DNA from: Doryteuthis pealeii
Taxonomy: Eukaryota > Mollusca > Cephalopoda > Myopsida > Loliginidae
Direction: 5' to 3'
Assembly: GCA_023376005.1 (NCBI GenBank)
Contig: CM042141.1
Location: 92,386,778-92,450,777 of the forward strand
DNA: 64,000 nucleotides
A model generated the notes under the pieces. That model did not search any database. It had not been told where the DNA came from and worked only from the letters and a program-made list of their open reading frames with translations. Made by a program: the position numbers and the translations under genes. Numbering within the stretch: the first letter of the stretch is position 1; each line of letters begins with the position of its first letter. This document shows positions 31,965-43,548 of the stretch, piece after piece.

Positions 31965-32280
31965 TAGTGGTGGCTGGCCCTTAGCCACTGACTTCTACCA
32001 TGTATATGATAAAAAGTGGTGAGTATTTGTCATAAGAGCAATTTGAAGAATCCGCTTGAGACAATACTATTTGTTGTTGGGGCTTGAAATGACCAGCCGA
32101 TTGATCGGACAGATCCCCTCCGTTCGAACGTCTAACCCAAATAAGGATCGAAGTTAAGTGTTATAGTGTTGACTTAGTACCCGTGTCACAGACCGCTCAG
32201 CCATCACAGCCCTGTCCTCAGTCACCATCCACAGCCAACCGGTAGCCTCATTAGGGGTGCTTAAACGTCTGGAGAGATAA
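31965..32280 (+). repeat. Dispersed repeat D, 3' half
   Basis: Starts GCCACTGACTTCTACCATGT and continues to the TAGCCTCATTAGGGGTGC block. Confidence 0.65.
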
Positions 32281-32359
32281 TGTGTATAGTATCATCTGGA
32301 AAGCATAGTTTTGGGAAGAACAAATTTGATTAAGTTTTAAAACTTATTTTATTATTTAG

Positions 32360-32775
32360 TAGGGGAGTTCCCGTGGCCTAGTGCTGGACTGCAATATCAA
32401 CCAACCGAGTGAGGTGGACAAGACATACTCGAGAATCAAAGACGAACTCATAAGCGACGTTCTCCTGTGGAAGCCACATGCTAATATTGGCTGCCCAGCA
32501 AGGACCTACATTGACCAGCTCTGCGCGAATACTGGATGCTGCAGAAAGGACCTCTCTGGGATAATAAATGATAGAAAGGTTGGCGAGAGATTGTCATGAT
32601 ATCCGTGCTAATTGCGCGACATGATGATGATGATGGTGATGATGATGATTCTTGAGAATATGTGAACCCAATCATCTCCCCACAGCTATGTTAAATAGTA
32701 CCACTACTGCTCTTCTACAAGGTCGGATTTTGCATTGAATAACCTCCAAGGGTTGATATGCCATTAAACAAAGAA
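32360..32775 (+). mobile_element. SINE B split by an RTE-like LINE
   Basis: The head fragment (GGAGTTCCCGTGGCCTAGTG, 32363-32382) is separated from the tail (TACCACTACTGCTCTTCTAC to GGTTGATATGCCATTAAACA, 32690-32770) by LINE sequence. The nesting gives relative ages: the SINE is older than the LINE insertion. Confidence 0.65.
32391..32650 (+). pseudogene. RTE-like LINE 3' end inside SINE B
   Basis: The open frame includes KDELISDVLLWKPHANIGCP and ARTYIDQLCANTGCCRKDLS, the same C-terminal block as at 2268 but better preserved. It ends in (GATGAT)n. Severely 5'-truncated (about 70 codons remain). Confidence 0.78.
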
Positions 32776-33427
32776 AATAGACCAAAGTAAATAACTCAGT
32801 AGGTGTTAATAATAATGTTATTAAATAAAAATGTATTTGACTAATCGAGAAATGTAAAGTTTATCGAATTCTTTGGTTGACTGAGTGATTGATTTTAACG
32901 GCGCGTCAACTCATGTAGGCATATCTTATGCCTAAAGGTTAGAAAATCGCGTTCATTGCACGTTCATATTTACATTTTTTGTATACTTGTTTTTTTTAAG
33001 AGTCTTTATATTCCCACGGTTCTATCGAATACGAATGATTGTAAACAGATCTATTTGACCCACGACCGATACGATCACTTCGAGTAATAGTAGACCTGGT
33101 TGTTATGGCTATGAAGAGGAACTCCACAATGCAGTTTAGTGTCATACTCAGGACACCTCTGTTTTGTCGGTAGTGGTGCGGGGGTCTTGTACACACCTGT
33201 ATCCATACAGTTAGCGTATTCTCAGCCACACCGATAGATCGGGTACAATTTAAGTCCTATTTTAATAGGTTCTTATTTTCTATTTTTATCGGTGTGCTAT
33301 GGTAATTATTTTTATCTGAAATTTTTATTTTAATAATAAATGATGGCTGCTATAATACATATTCATTTTTTAATAGTTTTAGTAAAGAATATACATTTAT
33401 AAGTAAAATAATGTAAAATAAGTAAAG
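32776..33427. other. Unassigned spacer
   Basis: No recognised feature. A GC-mixed segment at 33000-33230 has a short minus frame of unknown identity. Confidence 0.35.
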
Positions 33428-33658
33428 TCGTCGGGTGGCCTAAAGTCGGTATCAGCCGAACAGCGAGGGAGTCTATCCTCTTTTTACTAGCGCTAGACAA
33501 GGAGATGGTTTTGGTGGAGCGCTACATTTACCATCAGCTCCTCACTTTACCGCACAGTTCCCTGTGCTATTCATTCGCTGAGTTAGTGAGGGCCAGTATC
33601 GAATCAGGAATCTTATGGTTCCCAGACGAACGCTCTACTGACTAAGCTAAACCGGGCC
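33428..33658 (-). mobile_element. SINE A, full length
   Basis: The minus-strand head CCCGGTTTAGCTTAGTCAGT (A box) and GATTCGATACTGGCC (B box) are at family spacing. The body is intact to the GGCCACCCGACGAC end. Confidence 0.8.
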
Positions 33659-33784
33659 TATTTTACATCTATTTTAAATTCAATTACAACCGCTACCTTT
33701 ATTGTAAGTATGGTCAAAGTTTCATGAGTGTTGACCCTCCCCCCACCATGAATTAAAGTTCAGCAACACTCAGAAAAAATGAAA

Positions 33785-34365
33785 TTCGGTTTGGTTTGTT
33801 TTACGGCATATCAACCTCAGTGGGTCATTTAATGCCGACAAAGTTGTGAAATAAATTCATTCTTAATGCATAATACAATTTTGTTTATAAACTCATGTGT
33901 TTCTATTCAACCCATAGATGGGAGCCTAACAGGTACTACCACTCCGGGTCAGAGTGGACCAGGGAGCAATGGTGATGAAGGGATGCTCCACATTCCCCAA
34001 ACCTCCAGAACTGGAACCTCACCATCAGATAGAGTTTAACGTCATTCCCAGGACATGTAGACCCTCAGTCACCGCCTTCTAGCACCCATATGATAAAAAG
34101 GATTGGGGGTTGCCATAAGGGCAAATAGGGTTGGGAAAATCATATAGGTGCTAGGGCTTGATGTGACAACCAATCGATCGGAGGGGGCCAAAGAAAAGCC
34201 TAAAGTGGAATATTGCAAATTATGGACTGCTCAACCACCTGGGTTCTACCCTTAAGAATCACGGGTCGCCACCCACGGCCAACAGATGGACCCATTGGCG
34301 GAGTCTTACCCCTCTGCAGAGGTGTGGTCGGTGCATTCTAACGCCCCACCGACAGGGTGGTTGAA
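33785..34365 (+). repeat. Dispersed repeat D, full length
   Basis: Same landmarks as 1207-1790 in the same order, ending CTAACGCCCCACCGACAGGG. Confidence 0.75.
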
Positions 34366-35230
34366 TTTCAAAACAAAGAACCGTAGGTTATGCTGTATTG
34401 CCCCTTACTTCTTTTCGTCATCTTATCATATTGTAATTATCTGCTACTATACTGGATCGGTTCGTCTATACCCTGTCTGGGTATCTGGGTTGTTTATCCG
34501 TTCTTGGGGTTTTTTGGGACTTTTTCATCTCTGTGTTCGTTGCTGTTTTTAGTGACGAACACTAATATTTCTATGTTTCTTAGAAGTCTTTATTTAGCTC
34601 CTGGCTAACCATCACGCCCAGAAGAAATAACCATCCTTCAAAATATAAACTAGAAATCCCTAAATTCCTCCCTCTCCCACGAACCGTACTGACCAATTAG
34701 ATGACAGCTATAAGATCATCGAAAGGTCAAAGCCCTATAAATTCAGAATTACCATTACTTTTAAATTTCTACTCTACCCACTACGCCGCGGGAACTCACC
34801 AAAAAGATTTTGACAAAAATGCTGAGTGTATTTGTATCTATATAGTACATATGAATGCGTATTTGTAAGATTTACGTCCATTTTTACTGTGATACACCAG
34901 CCTATATACTTACCTATAAAAAACAATTAAAGAATAAATAAACACACAAATAATAAAATCCACTTTACAATTCCCTATTTTATACGACTCACACCCCTAT
35001 CTCCACCAAACCCAGCATCCAGAGTACACAGATGACTCCTTTCCATCCCAAATCGCCCCAATTCCACTCCATGATCCCACAAACACCATAACTACCGCAA
35101 CACCTCATAAAAATTCATACAACTATCTTATCCTAAACATTTACAGCAGATCATCAGCTGCTAACCTCCCAATCACGACCGCAAGACTCTCGTCAGTAAG
35201 AGAACTGCATCCTTCAATACAATAACTCAG
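34366..35230. other. Unassigned spacer
   Basis: 34785-34810 holds an inverted SINE B head (CACTACGCCGCGGGAACTCA). The remainder has no recognised feature. Confidence 0.4.
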
Positions 35231-35345
35231 TCCATGTCCTGAAGAAAGTCTAATAAACCGAAACGTTATAAGGTCGACATCACTACCTATAATAAACATC
35301 CATTCAGTACAACATTCCGTGTTTTTCTACTTTTCTCCACATACC
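35231..35345 (+). mobile_element. Hammerhead-superfamily tail, family C
   Basis: Begins with a hammerhead-like motif and continues AATAAACATCCATTCAGTAC and ATTCCGTGTTTTTCTACTTT, then TCTCCACATA. The same tail follows the motif at 63713, and parts occur at 48385-48485 and 57320-57470. Confidence 0.6.
35234..35280 (+). ncRNA. Hammerhead-like motif, family C, weak stem II
   Basis: Stem I strand ATGTC, core CTGAAGA, GAAAC, short stem III AC/GT with an 8-nt loop, triplet GTC and partner GACAT (5 perfect pairs). Stem II (AAGTC...AACC) is largely lost, so activity is doubtful. Confidence 0.55.
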
Positions 35346-35607
35346 TACCTATATACCATCTATCTACATTCCTTCCACCGTAAATATATCTACATTTACT
35401 AAATTTATTTCGAAAACAACGAAGGAATAGAATAGAGTTAATCCTATTTTCCAAAAGGACTCGTTTTTCTTGTAATGTGCCCAGTTCCCATGGGTCCACT
35501 TTTTACTGGAACTGCTCCTTCTATTACTTGTTCCTTTATCTCTCCATCCTGCTGCCAACTTGGGAATCGGTTTCCAAAAAAACATTCAATTCTAAAAATC
35601 ATGGAGG

Positions 35608-35675
35608 CAATAGAAGAAGAAGAAGAAGAAGAAGAAGAAGAAGAAGAAGAAGAAGAAGAAGAAGAAGAAGAAATG
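35608..35675 (+). repeat. (GAA)n array
   Basis: Pure trinucleotide run giving poly-E and poly-R artefact frames. Confidence 0.97.
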
Positions 35676-35934
35676 TAAAAAATTAATGACAAATTAAAAC
35701 TGTTACTTGTACGGCATCAAATAAACCTCTTCCCGGAAGCCTGTTTCGCTTCCGGTATTGAAAAATTTTGATTTATTAGTATCACATTGTCAAATCCACG
35801 TATACAAACATTCTAAAATGCTTTCACTCTGTCAAGGTTTATAATGAAGGCAATAGCTTCTTTCTTTTTTTCACTACCTCAGCCTGGACAGGTTCTTTGC
35901 CCAATTGTTTTCTCATACTCTCACTCTTGTCTGG

Positions 35935-36100
35935 GGTAAAGTCCCATGATGTAGTAGCTTATATGCTGAAAAGTTACATTGTATTAAGTGAGTTCAAGCT
36001 CCAGTCACGCTATAAAGTTTACTTTCGGACTAATACCCTGAGGAAAGGTATGAAATTAAATAACCCATGCTGGTTTATATGCCACTAAACAAAGAAATCA
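35935..36100 (+). mobile_element. SINE B, diverged
   Basis: GATGTAGTAGCTTATATGCT (A-box region), GTGAGTTCAAGCTCCAG (B box), GGAAAGGTATGAA, then GCTGGTTTATATGCCACTAA. Confidence 0.6.
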
Positions 36101-36824
36101 AACTAAATCTTACCTTATCCAATTTTCGGAGTTCCCCTCACATATTCATTCTTTCAGGGCAGTTTCATCAACTTTTGTCACAATTCGATCGTTCTATTCT
36201 GCGGTATTCCGCAGGTGTCTATGAAACAGAACACTATTTTATTCGTGGGTATATGGTCTCCTCTCTGTACCTATTAACTTTGGAGTCAAATAAATAGTTG
36301 TATGCGATATCCTCGAAAAGGTATTTATTAATAATGGATATTCGGTGTCTATCTGTCTGTAACTTAAACTACATCACTGTTTACATCACAATACCCCAAA
36401 TCGTCAATACATATAATAAAGAACAACCCTTATCTTATTATTTATCTTTTTTTTAAATATTCAATATTAATTTTAGTAAAATTAATAAAAGCTGTTCCTT
36501 ATGATTTAACATTTGAGTCCTTTCCATTGTAATAATTACATAAGCTATGAAATTAATTAAAAAGTTTTATTATTACTTTAGATTAAAAACATTATTTGTG
36601 AAATTTGTAATCAATTCAAAGAATTCATTTTACACTCACCCTTTTTGCAGTAATAAGAAGTTAACTAAAAAGTTTACAAATACATAAATACCTACGATTT
36701 ATGTAAAATTTATGTGTAAGATATTGAAAATAATTATCTAATTTATAGATGCATACATATTTTATTTAAGGGGGACAGAACTGTTTCCATTTTAAATTGA
36801 TTTATTCTTTACTCCTTTAATATA
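36101..36824. other. AT-rich spacer with Helitron 5' fragment
   Basis: 36325-36430 matches the Helitron 5' region (AATAATGGATATTCGGTGTC, TGTAACTTAAACTACATCAC). The rest is unassigned. Confidence 0.5.
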
Positions 36825-36890
36825 TTTCGAACTCGCGTGCTACAATGTCACGGTCCAGCACGTTAACCACTACGCCACGGGGACTACCCA
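36825..36890 (-). mobile_element. SINE B head fragment
   Basis: The minus strand reads CCCGTGGCGTAGTGGTTAAC, GTGCTGGACCGTGACATTGT and GCGAGTTCGAA: the clearest A and B boxes of this family in the window. The body is missing. Confidence 0.72.
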
Positions 36891-37009
36891 AAATTTGATT
36901 TTAAAACATAATATACAATTAGTATTCTCCATTAGGAAACAGTGACTAAGTTAGATAAAATATGAGAGACATGCTGGTATATGATATTGTTAATGACATC
37001 AGAGCAATC

Positions 37010-37300
37010 CGAGATGTGCAATATGGCAACCCTGTCGGCTGGGGCTTTAGAATGCATCGACTGCGACTCTACATAGTGGTAAGATCCTACCCCAATGGGG
37101 CCACCTGTTGCCGTATGTAGCGACCCGTGATGCTTAAGGACGGAACCCTGGTGGCTGAACAATCCATGACATACAACACTCCACTTTAGACCTGACTTAG
37201 GCTAAACGGGCGGGCAAAGAGGCCCCCTCCAATCAATCGGTTGGTCAATCCCTAGCACCTATATGATTGTCCAAAACCCTATTGTTCTCATGGCTTGAAA
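37010..37300 (-). repeat. Dispersed repeat D, partial
   Basis: Inverted 3' part (TGTCGGCTGGGGCTTTAGAA to CCTAGCACCTATATGATTGT). Confidence 0.68.
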
Positions 37301-37394
37301 CCATATAACTATACTATTTGTATCAAGAATAGTTACTTGTGGTTATTATAGTTTAGTAAGTATTATTATTAATTACTTGAAGCCATATAAGTAA

Positions 37395-37570
37395 AGTAAA
37401 AGTAAAGACGTCCGGGTGGCCTAAAGTCAATATCAACCAGACAGCGAGGGAGTCTCTCCCCTTTTCTCTAGTGCTAGACTAAGGAGATTGTTTATTAGCG
37501 TCTGAGGTGAAGCTCCTCATTTTACCGCACAGATCCCTATGCTACTCATACGCTGAGTTGGTGAGGGCCG
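37395..37570 (-). mobile_element. SINE A body, head missing
   Basis: Matches the family from the GGCCACCCGGACG end to CTCACCAACTCAGCGTATGA. The B box and A box are absent. Confidence 0.7.
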
Positions 37571-37714
37571 TGAGACCATATAACCCTAAGCAAACAAATG
37601 ACTTTTAATTGATAGAAATACTCACTTGAAACTGTGTGATTATTAGTATCATATCGGAATACTTGGAACCATCCGACTGAATAGAAATAGTTTGTATTAG
37701 TACAACATTCTAGC

Positions 37715-38025
37715 GTACCTTCTAGCACAGATATGATAAAAATTGTTGGGCCTTTGCCATAAGAGCACAATCCTATAGGTGCTAGAACTTGAACTGACTG
37801 GCCGTTCGATCGATCGATCGGAAGACTCTATCCAACCGCTTGACCAGCCCAAGTAAAAGATAAAGTGGAGTGTTGAATGTAATGGACTGTTTAACCATCA
37901 GGATTCTATCCTCTAGCATCATAGGTTGCCACCCATAGCCAACAGACGGTCCCATTAGGGGAGGGGGTCTTACTCCTCTGCAGATGTGCAGCCGTGTATT
38001 CTATAACCCCAGCCAATTATTATTG
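37715..38025 (+). repeat. Dispersed repeat D, 3' half
   Basis: From CCTTCTAGCACAGATATGAT to GTATTCTATAACCCCAGCCA. Confidence 0.68.
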
Positions 38026-38034
38026 GAGAGGAAT

Positions 38035-38165
38035 ATTTATATATATTACATATAACTGTGTGAATAGAAAATTTGTAGAAAAAAAACAATGATGTTATTA
38101 GTTTGCTGACAGATCTGTTTCGACCTTTTAATAAAGCGGGGTTCTTCAAGAACAACTATATTTAT
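38035..38165 (-). mobile_element. Family-D hammerhead-like terminal repeat, decayed
   Basis: The minus strand carries TTGAAGAACCCCG, AGGTCGAAACAGATCTGTCA (GAAAC, palindromic stem III, GTC triplet) and the TTTGCTGAC segment shared with 53758 and 54233. Core position 3 and stem I are changed. Probably inactive. Confidence 0.5.
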
Positions 38166-39060
38166 GAAGGAAAGACGGAATAAATAAATCGTTAATCACG
38201 AGGGGTACAAACAAACGCTCTCGTTCAGGAATTAAAAAAAAATTGAAAATGCGTATTCTGTGTTAAAAATAAAATAGATTTTATTTTTAAAAATCAGAAG
38301 CATTATTATCCATAAGAAAAACTCAAAAGAGTTTGAAGTAAAAATATATAAATAAAAAAGGTATCAAAAATGTTCAGGATGTATTCCAGCTACAAAAGCA
38401 AGTTTAAAAAGTAAGTAACAATTGAAGAAGATGGAAAGTTTCGGGAATTTGTAATGTTGACAAATGACATAGTGTTGCGGTCCATATCATGTTCGAAATT
38501 TAGCCTCCTGATTTTTAAATTTTCTATTCAAACTGTCGGATTCATTTCCATTTTCTTCATATAACTGTGTGCAAACAAATGATTACACTGGCCTTCGTTG
38601 AATTGTTTTTTCAAAGATCAAAGGTTTATCAAGTGATATATAATCACCATTTTATGCTAAATTTTAAAAAATACTATTCATTGGTTTTAAGATGTGCTTG
38701 AATAAGCTGTACATAATAATAATCCGCTGTGTCGGCTGCAGCGTTATAATACACCGACTGCAGCTCTGCAGGGTTAGGGTTATAATACTCGCTATTATAT
38801 AACTGTGCAAAGCATTCTTAAGAAACGACGAAACAAAAATGTACATATAAATGTACAATGAACGCGATTCCCCAACCTCTAGGCATAAAAAACTATTGAC
38901 AAGTTAACATAGAGTTAAAATCAATCCATCCGTCGTTGATATCCAACGAGAGCACCAGATATGCACCTGGTATGAAAATTTAACGGGAACAATTACTAAA
39001 AATCGGTTATCCCATTGTTTATTAATGGTCAACAAGCTCGACTACCAGATCCATTATTAC
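38166..39060. other. Unassigned spacer
   Basis: AT-rich. A short repeat D remnant lies at about 38730-38790 (minus). Confidence 0.4.
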
Positions 39061-39567
39061 TGGTATAGTAGGGGAGGTCAATTTTTCACTTTTTAAAAAT
39101 ATCAAATTGTCCATCTATGCAAAAGTTGTGTTAGAATACTGAATACTGATAGCAGAAATTAGATCTTTTACTTGTACCGTTGTTTGAAGAAATAACATCA
39201 AAGATCGTTGTTACAGCTTAATTAATGAGGTAAAAAAACAGCATATCAGAGGTGTCGGTGGTGATGGAGGGGGGGACACATTTTCAATCTGAATTCTATT
39301 TTTAATATTTGATTCGTTTCATTTTAATGAAATAAGATAACATTTCTGATTTAAACATTTTCTAACCAATTTCTAAGCTATTTCTAGGGTTGTTAAAACA
39401 AGGATTTTTGTGCATTTTAACCGACGATCTTTGATGCTATTTCCTCAAACAATTGCAAGTAAAATATCTAATTTTTGGAATCAGTATTCAGTATACTGAC
39501 ACATAACTTTCGCATAGATGGACAATTTGAATTTTAAAAAGGGAAAAATCGACCTACCCTAGTGTAT
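39061..39567. mobile_element. Fold-back DNA element with ~150-bp TIRs
   Basis: The left arm (39063-39215: TATAGTAGGGGAGGTCAATT, AAATTGTCCATCTATGCAAA) is inverted at 39417-39567 (TTTCGCATAGATGGACAATT, ATCGACCTACCCTAGTGTAT). The middle of about 200 bp has no open frame. TA-rich flanks fit a TA-targeting MITE. A terminal remnant is at 15140. Confidence 0.8.
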
Positions 39568-40258
39568 AGCAAGTTTGATCCTAACTGGATGCCCCACACT
39601 TGTCACCCTAGGTTACATACAACCCGTGGCGAATGGGTTTGGCATAAGAAAGGCGTCCCATCGTGGTGTAAGGATTATCTGGCTAGTCTCGCAGATCAAT
39701 TACTAATTAATAACGAGTTCGATCCTCGTTTGATGCCCTATACTTTGGACTTTGTGTCACATCCTACTCGTGGCAAACGGTTTCGGTACAGAGGCATTGG
39801 GTGAGAGGGCTTTCCAAACAAATGGAGTATTTTCCTTAAATATATTTCTCCCTTTCTAAGTCTTTGATTTCTTCTGGTTCTGTGACGGCATTCACCCTGG
39901 GTCGGTTGAGCCGGCTCAATTCAACGACATGGTGAATTCATGAAGGAGTAACAATATGAAATTCACAACCGGTCCCCAAACCCTGCATGCATATTCTGGT
40001 CAGGGCAAGGAGATGCCATTGTTTAATGCAGTTTTTCCACCGACGCAATGAGATGGACGCCAAAAGCCATTGATTCCTGACGATAATGGAGACACCCTTT
40101 GGATTTTCGCCAGAGCCCCTTTGACCGGGTTGTGGGCCTTAATACCACTGGGTGCCAGACTTCTCTGCCTTGGGGGACCCTTCCAGGACCTTAACTTCCC
40201 GGAGGCATGGCTCTGACACTACCAAGTTTACACGACTCTGCCGCGATGAGATTGCCCT
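39568..40258. other. GC-richer repeat-like block, unidentified
   Basis: 39568-39830 resembles the TTGTGTCACATCCTACTCGT tail repeat also found near 61190. 39881-40258 has balanced composition (CCCTGGGTCGGTTGAGCCGG, CTGCCTTGGGGGACCCTTCC). It looks like the untranslated part of a transposon, but I cannot name it. Confidence 0.4.
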
Positions 40259-40663
40259 TTAGAAATAATGTGTTAGATGACCGTTGAGCTTTCTCTGTCC
40301 TTTTATAGATGTTGTTTTTCCTTCTGCTGTTGAGTTAGCACCCTTCGAGGAAAGAAATAAATAAAAAAGTGGGCGATTTTTACGTTTGGCCGCAAGTGTA
40401 ATGAATTCAAGTGAACAATTGACAACCCAATAAAATTTTTCATTTAATTTCGTATATTTGGGTAGATTTAAGTTTTTGTAAGCAAGGAAATTCGGCCCGC
40501 TGAAGCAAAAAGTCCGACCTACAGGCCGACACACATACCAACCGAATGAGACGCAAATAAAAATTAAAAAAAAACAAGAAAGAAAGAAAAACATAATAAA
40601 CAAATGAAAAGAAATTAAGTCGATTTTGGTTGACATATTTTTCAAGTAATTAATATTTCTCAT
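40259..40663 (-). CDS. Hypothetical open frame, 134 codons
   Basis: The longest frame here not made of a simple repeat. Residues about 20-45 are hydrophobic (FFFLSCFFLIFICVSFGWYV) and could form one membrane segment. Residues 47-100 are of ordinary composition. No family recognised. The T-rich 5' part may be chance extension. It sits between an unidentified repeat block and the pyrimidine tract, with no promoter or splice evidence. Confidence 0.15.
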   Translation of the reverse strand: MRNINYLKNMSTKIDLISFHLFIMFFFLSCFFLIFICVSFGWYVCRPVGRTFCFSGPNFLAYKNLNLPKYTKLNEKFYWVVNCSLEFITLAAKRKNRPLFYLFLSSKGANSTAEGKTTSIKGQRKLNGHLTHYF

Positions 40664-40725
40664 TTAAATTCACGTGTTAATGACGCATGTCACATTGACC
40701 ATGACACAAGTTTTCTTAGTTCTCT

Positions 40726-40727
<2 letters not shown>

Positions 40728-40758
<31 letters not shown>

Positions 40759-40902
40759 TCTTCTTTCTTTCATTTTTTACTGCCTTTTTTATTGATACTT
40801 TCTTTTTAAAACTTTGTTCTTTATTTATTTATTTCCTACCTTTTTTCTTTTATTCTGTTTTTTTCTTCTTTACTGCTTCATTTTATTATTTCTTTTTAAA
40901 AT

Positions 40903-40934
<32 letters not shown>

Positions 40935-42345
40935 TCCTACATTTTTCTTCTATTTTTCTTTACTGCTTTGATTTTATCATTTTTTTTAATTATTTTCTTT
41001 CTTTCTTTCTTTCTTTCTTTCCTTTTAATCTGTTTTTTTTTTCTTTGCTGTCTTCTTTTTTTTTTGTTTCTGTATGCCTAAAATTATTTTCTTTCTTTCA
41101 TTCCTTCCTTCTTCTTCGCTTTTCGCTTTTCGCTTTATTCTATTTTTCTTCCTATCTTTCTTTTTGACTTCCCTCCTTTCTTCCTTCCTTCCTTCCTTCC
41201 TTCTTTCTTTCTTTCTTTCTTTCTTTCAGTCTTTCATTCTTTTTACTGCCATCTTTTTATTGTTTCTTTCTTTTTAAAACTATGTTATTTTTCATTTTTC
41301 TATCTTCGTTCCTTTCTTTCTTTTCCGTTTAAATTTTTCTTGTCTTTTACTTTACGGCCATCTTTCTTTTGTTGTGTCTTTCTTTTTAAAATTATTTTTC
41401 TTTCTTTTTGTCTTCTCTCCTTTCTTCCCTTTTATTGTTATTTTATCTTTTTTTTTTCTTTCTTTCTTTATTTCTTTCTTTCTTTCTTTCTTTCTTTCCT
41501 ACCTTTTATTCTTTTTTCTTTAGTGCTTTCCTTTTATTGTTTCTTTCTTTTCAAGATATTTTCTTCTTTTTTTTTCATTTTTTATTGCTTCTTTCTTTTT
41601 AGAATTATTTTCTTTCTTTTTTTCTTTCTCTCTTTTCTTCTTAATTTTTCCTTTTATTCATCTAACGCTCTTTTGATTGTTTCTTTCTTCTTTCATTCCT
41701 TTCATTTAGTATTTCTTTCTTTATAATTTTTTCTTTCTTTCGTTTTTCTTCTTTTTTTCTATCCAACCTTTAACATATTTTTTCTTTTATTTTGTTTCTT
41801 TCTTTCATCGTACTTGCCTTTTTCTTCCATTTTTACTTAATTCTTTCTTTTCTTCGTTTTTTTATTTTCTACTGTCCTTTTCCTTATTTTATTCTTTTAA
41901 TTCATCTGTTTCTTTTTTTCATTCCTTCTTTTCTTCCTTTCTTCTCTTTCTTTCTTTCCTCCTTTTTCTATTTCTTTCTTTTATTCTGTCTTTCCTTCTT
42001 TCTTTACCTCTTTCTTTCTTTACTTCTTAATTACTTTTGTTCTTTGTATATTTCTTATTTCTTTTTTATTTTATTCTTTCTTTCTTTCTTTCTTTCTTTC
42101 TTTCGTCATTCCCTTTCTTTCTTCCTTTCATTACTTCTTTCTTACAGCTCTTTTTCTCTATCATTTTTATTCATTTCTTTTCGTATTTTTCATCTTTCTT
42201 TTTTTCCTTTTCTTTCTTTCTTTCTTCATTCATTCATTACCTTTCCGTATTCGTTCTTTTTTCTCATTTCATTGCTAATTTAGTTTTTTCTTTCTTTCAC
42301 TCTTTCTTTTTTCTCTCTTTCTTTCTTTCTTTTTTTCATTATGTT
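40728..42345. repeat. 1.6-kb polypyrimidine (CTTT)n tract
   Basis: Nearly pure T/C on the plus strand. A module of about 80-110 bp recurs: TTTACTGC, then TTTTATTGTTTCTTTCTTTT, then AAAATTATTTT, followed by (CTTT)n, seen near 40775, 40870, 40960, 41045, 41245, 41350, 41520 and 41580. The many F/L/S frames are artefacts. Complementary in style to 12478-13475, but the modules differ. Confidence 0.96.
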
Positions 42346-42354
42346 TTTCCCGCC

Positions 42355-42600
42355 TTCTTTCCCGGGTGTCGGTTGGGGTTGTAGAATATGACGACTACAC
42401 CTCTGCAGTGGAGTGAGAACCCTCCCCAATTGGGCCACCATAGAGGGCTACCAGTAATGCCTGAGGACAGATTTGTGAGGGGTGAGCGAATTTGTGACCT
42501 GGGTACTAAGTGGTCCCGTGACATGCAACATACCATTTTGGATCTAAACTTTGGATAGACGGGCAGTCGAAGAGACCCCATCCGATCAATTGGCTGACCT
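42355..42600 (-). repeat. Dispersed repeat D, partial
   Basis: Inverted match: GGTTGTAGAATATGACGACT, ATTGGGCCACCATAGAGG, ATCCGATCAATTGGCTGACC. It reads straight into a mariner fragment. Confidence 0.65.
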
Positions 42601-42783
42601 GAGTGTTTAGCATCATTTGTGTCTGTACGACCGCGTTTAAAGTCAGCATTCCACCTCTTAACCGTTGTTTCCGGCGGAGCAGAGTCCAAATAACATTTAT
42701 CAAGCGATTGATTTGCTTGAACAGAATTTTTTTCCCATCAGAAAACGATGCTTTATCAACAAACTAAATTCAGATTTTTCCAT
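42591..42783 (-). pseudogene. Mariner transposase N-terminal DNA-binding fragment
   Basis: Starts MEKSEFSLLIKHRFLMGKK (ATG at 42783). After a frameshift it continues KCYLDSAPPETTVKRWNADF and KRGRTDTNDAKHSGQP, the two helix-turn-helix segments and linker of mariner transposases. It stops where repeat D begins, so all catalytic residues are missing. The N-terminal domain here and the C-terminal part at 6253-6640 belong to different insertions. Confidence 0.85.
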
Positions 42784-43039
42784 TGTTTTGAAAATTTGCA
42801 ACAGTTAGCTTCACTTAAATAACTGTAATTTGTAAACTAATCGGATTTGGCTAACATTTGACACGTTCATTTGAAGGTTAGTATTTATAAAACTTATATG
42901 TTTTTTTTTTTTATAAATTAGTGACGCCATCTATATATCAAGCCCAGGACTTATTGAGTGATGTGTTATATATTTCTCGTGTCCTGAATGTACAGTTGCT
43001 TCTGTGACTGAAAGCCAATGTTCGAAAAACAGCCCCAAC
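42784..43039. other. Unassigned spacer
   Basis: AT-rich, no feature recognised. Confidence 0.35.
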
Positions 43040-43262
43040 TACAGATGTCGCATCGTGCTCTGTTGCCGTCGCGTTCTCCTGGGCCTCATTTCATGATATT
43101 GCGCTAGGGGGATTTTAAACATGAATATCACGCTACAGAGAGCCTGCCGCCACCGAGGGCGGTCCTGAGCCAAATTTTCCCAGCTGGAAGCGGTGATGTT
43201 AAAGCACCTAAGATCATACTTGCTGACATCAGTAAATCGCAGATGGAACGACCAATCTGTCT
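43040..43262 (-). pseudogene. LINE C-terminal fragment, cut by MITE
   Basis: The minus frame reads LRFTDVSKYDLRCFNITASS, then WENLAQDRPRWRQALCS. The D-V-x-K-x-D-L and W-E-x-x-A-x-D-R-x-x-W-R pattern is the usual end of RTE/CR1-type open frames, as in FKDVCQRDMKAF of the 58680 copy. A MITE at 43281 truncates the upstream side. Confidence 0.75.
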
Positions 43263-43280
43263 CTTGCCAAATGATATATA

Positions 43281-43482
43281 TACAAGGTGTGTCAAAAAAG
43301 TATCGAGATTTTTGTACTTTTTGAAACACCTTGTATTCTGAAAAATAAAAACAACGTTCCATTTATTCTTTATTTCTATCTTGGTAAATACAGCTTTAAA
43401 ATCTGTACTTTTTGACACCTTGAATTCTTAAAAATTAATGTTTCATTTATTGTTCATTCCTATCTTCCTTGCTTTTTTGCAC

Positions 43483-43546
<64 letters not shown>
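43281..43546. mobile_element. Mariner-type MITE, copy 4, plus (TA)n
   Basis: ACAAGGTGTGTCAAAAAAGT at 43285 and a degraded right end CTTTTTTGCACACCTTA (43470-43488), followed by (TA)n to 43546. A short terminal hairpin (43285-43336) mirrors that of copy 1. Confidence 0.72.

Positions 43547-43548
<2 letters not shown>

Noticed and set aside
40674..42384. Several 110-170 codon F/L/S/C-rich frames that look like membrane proteins
   Set aside because: They come from the (CTTT)n tract, occur in overlapping frames and disappear outside the tract.
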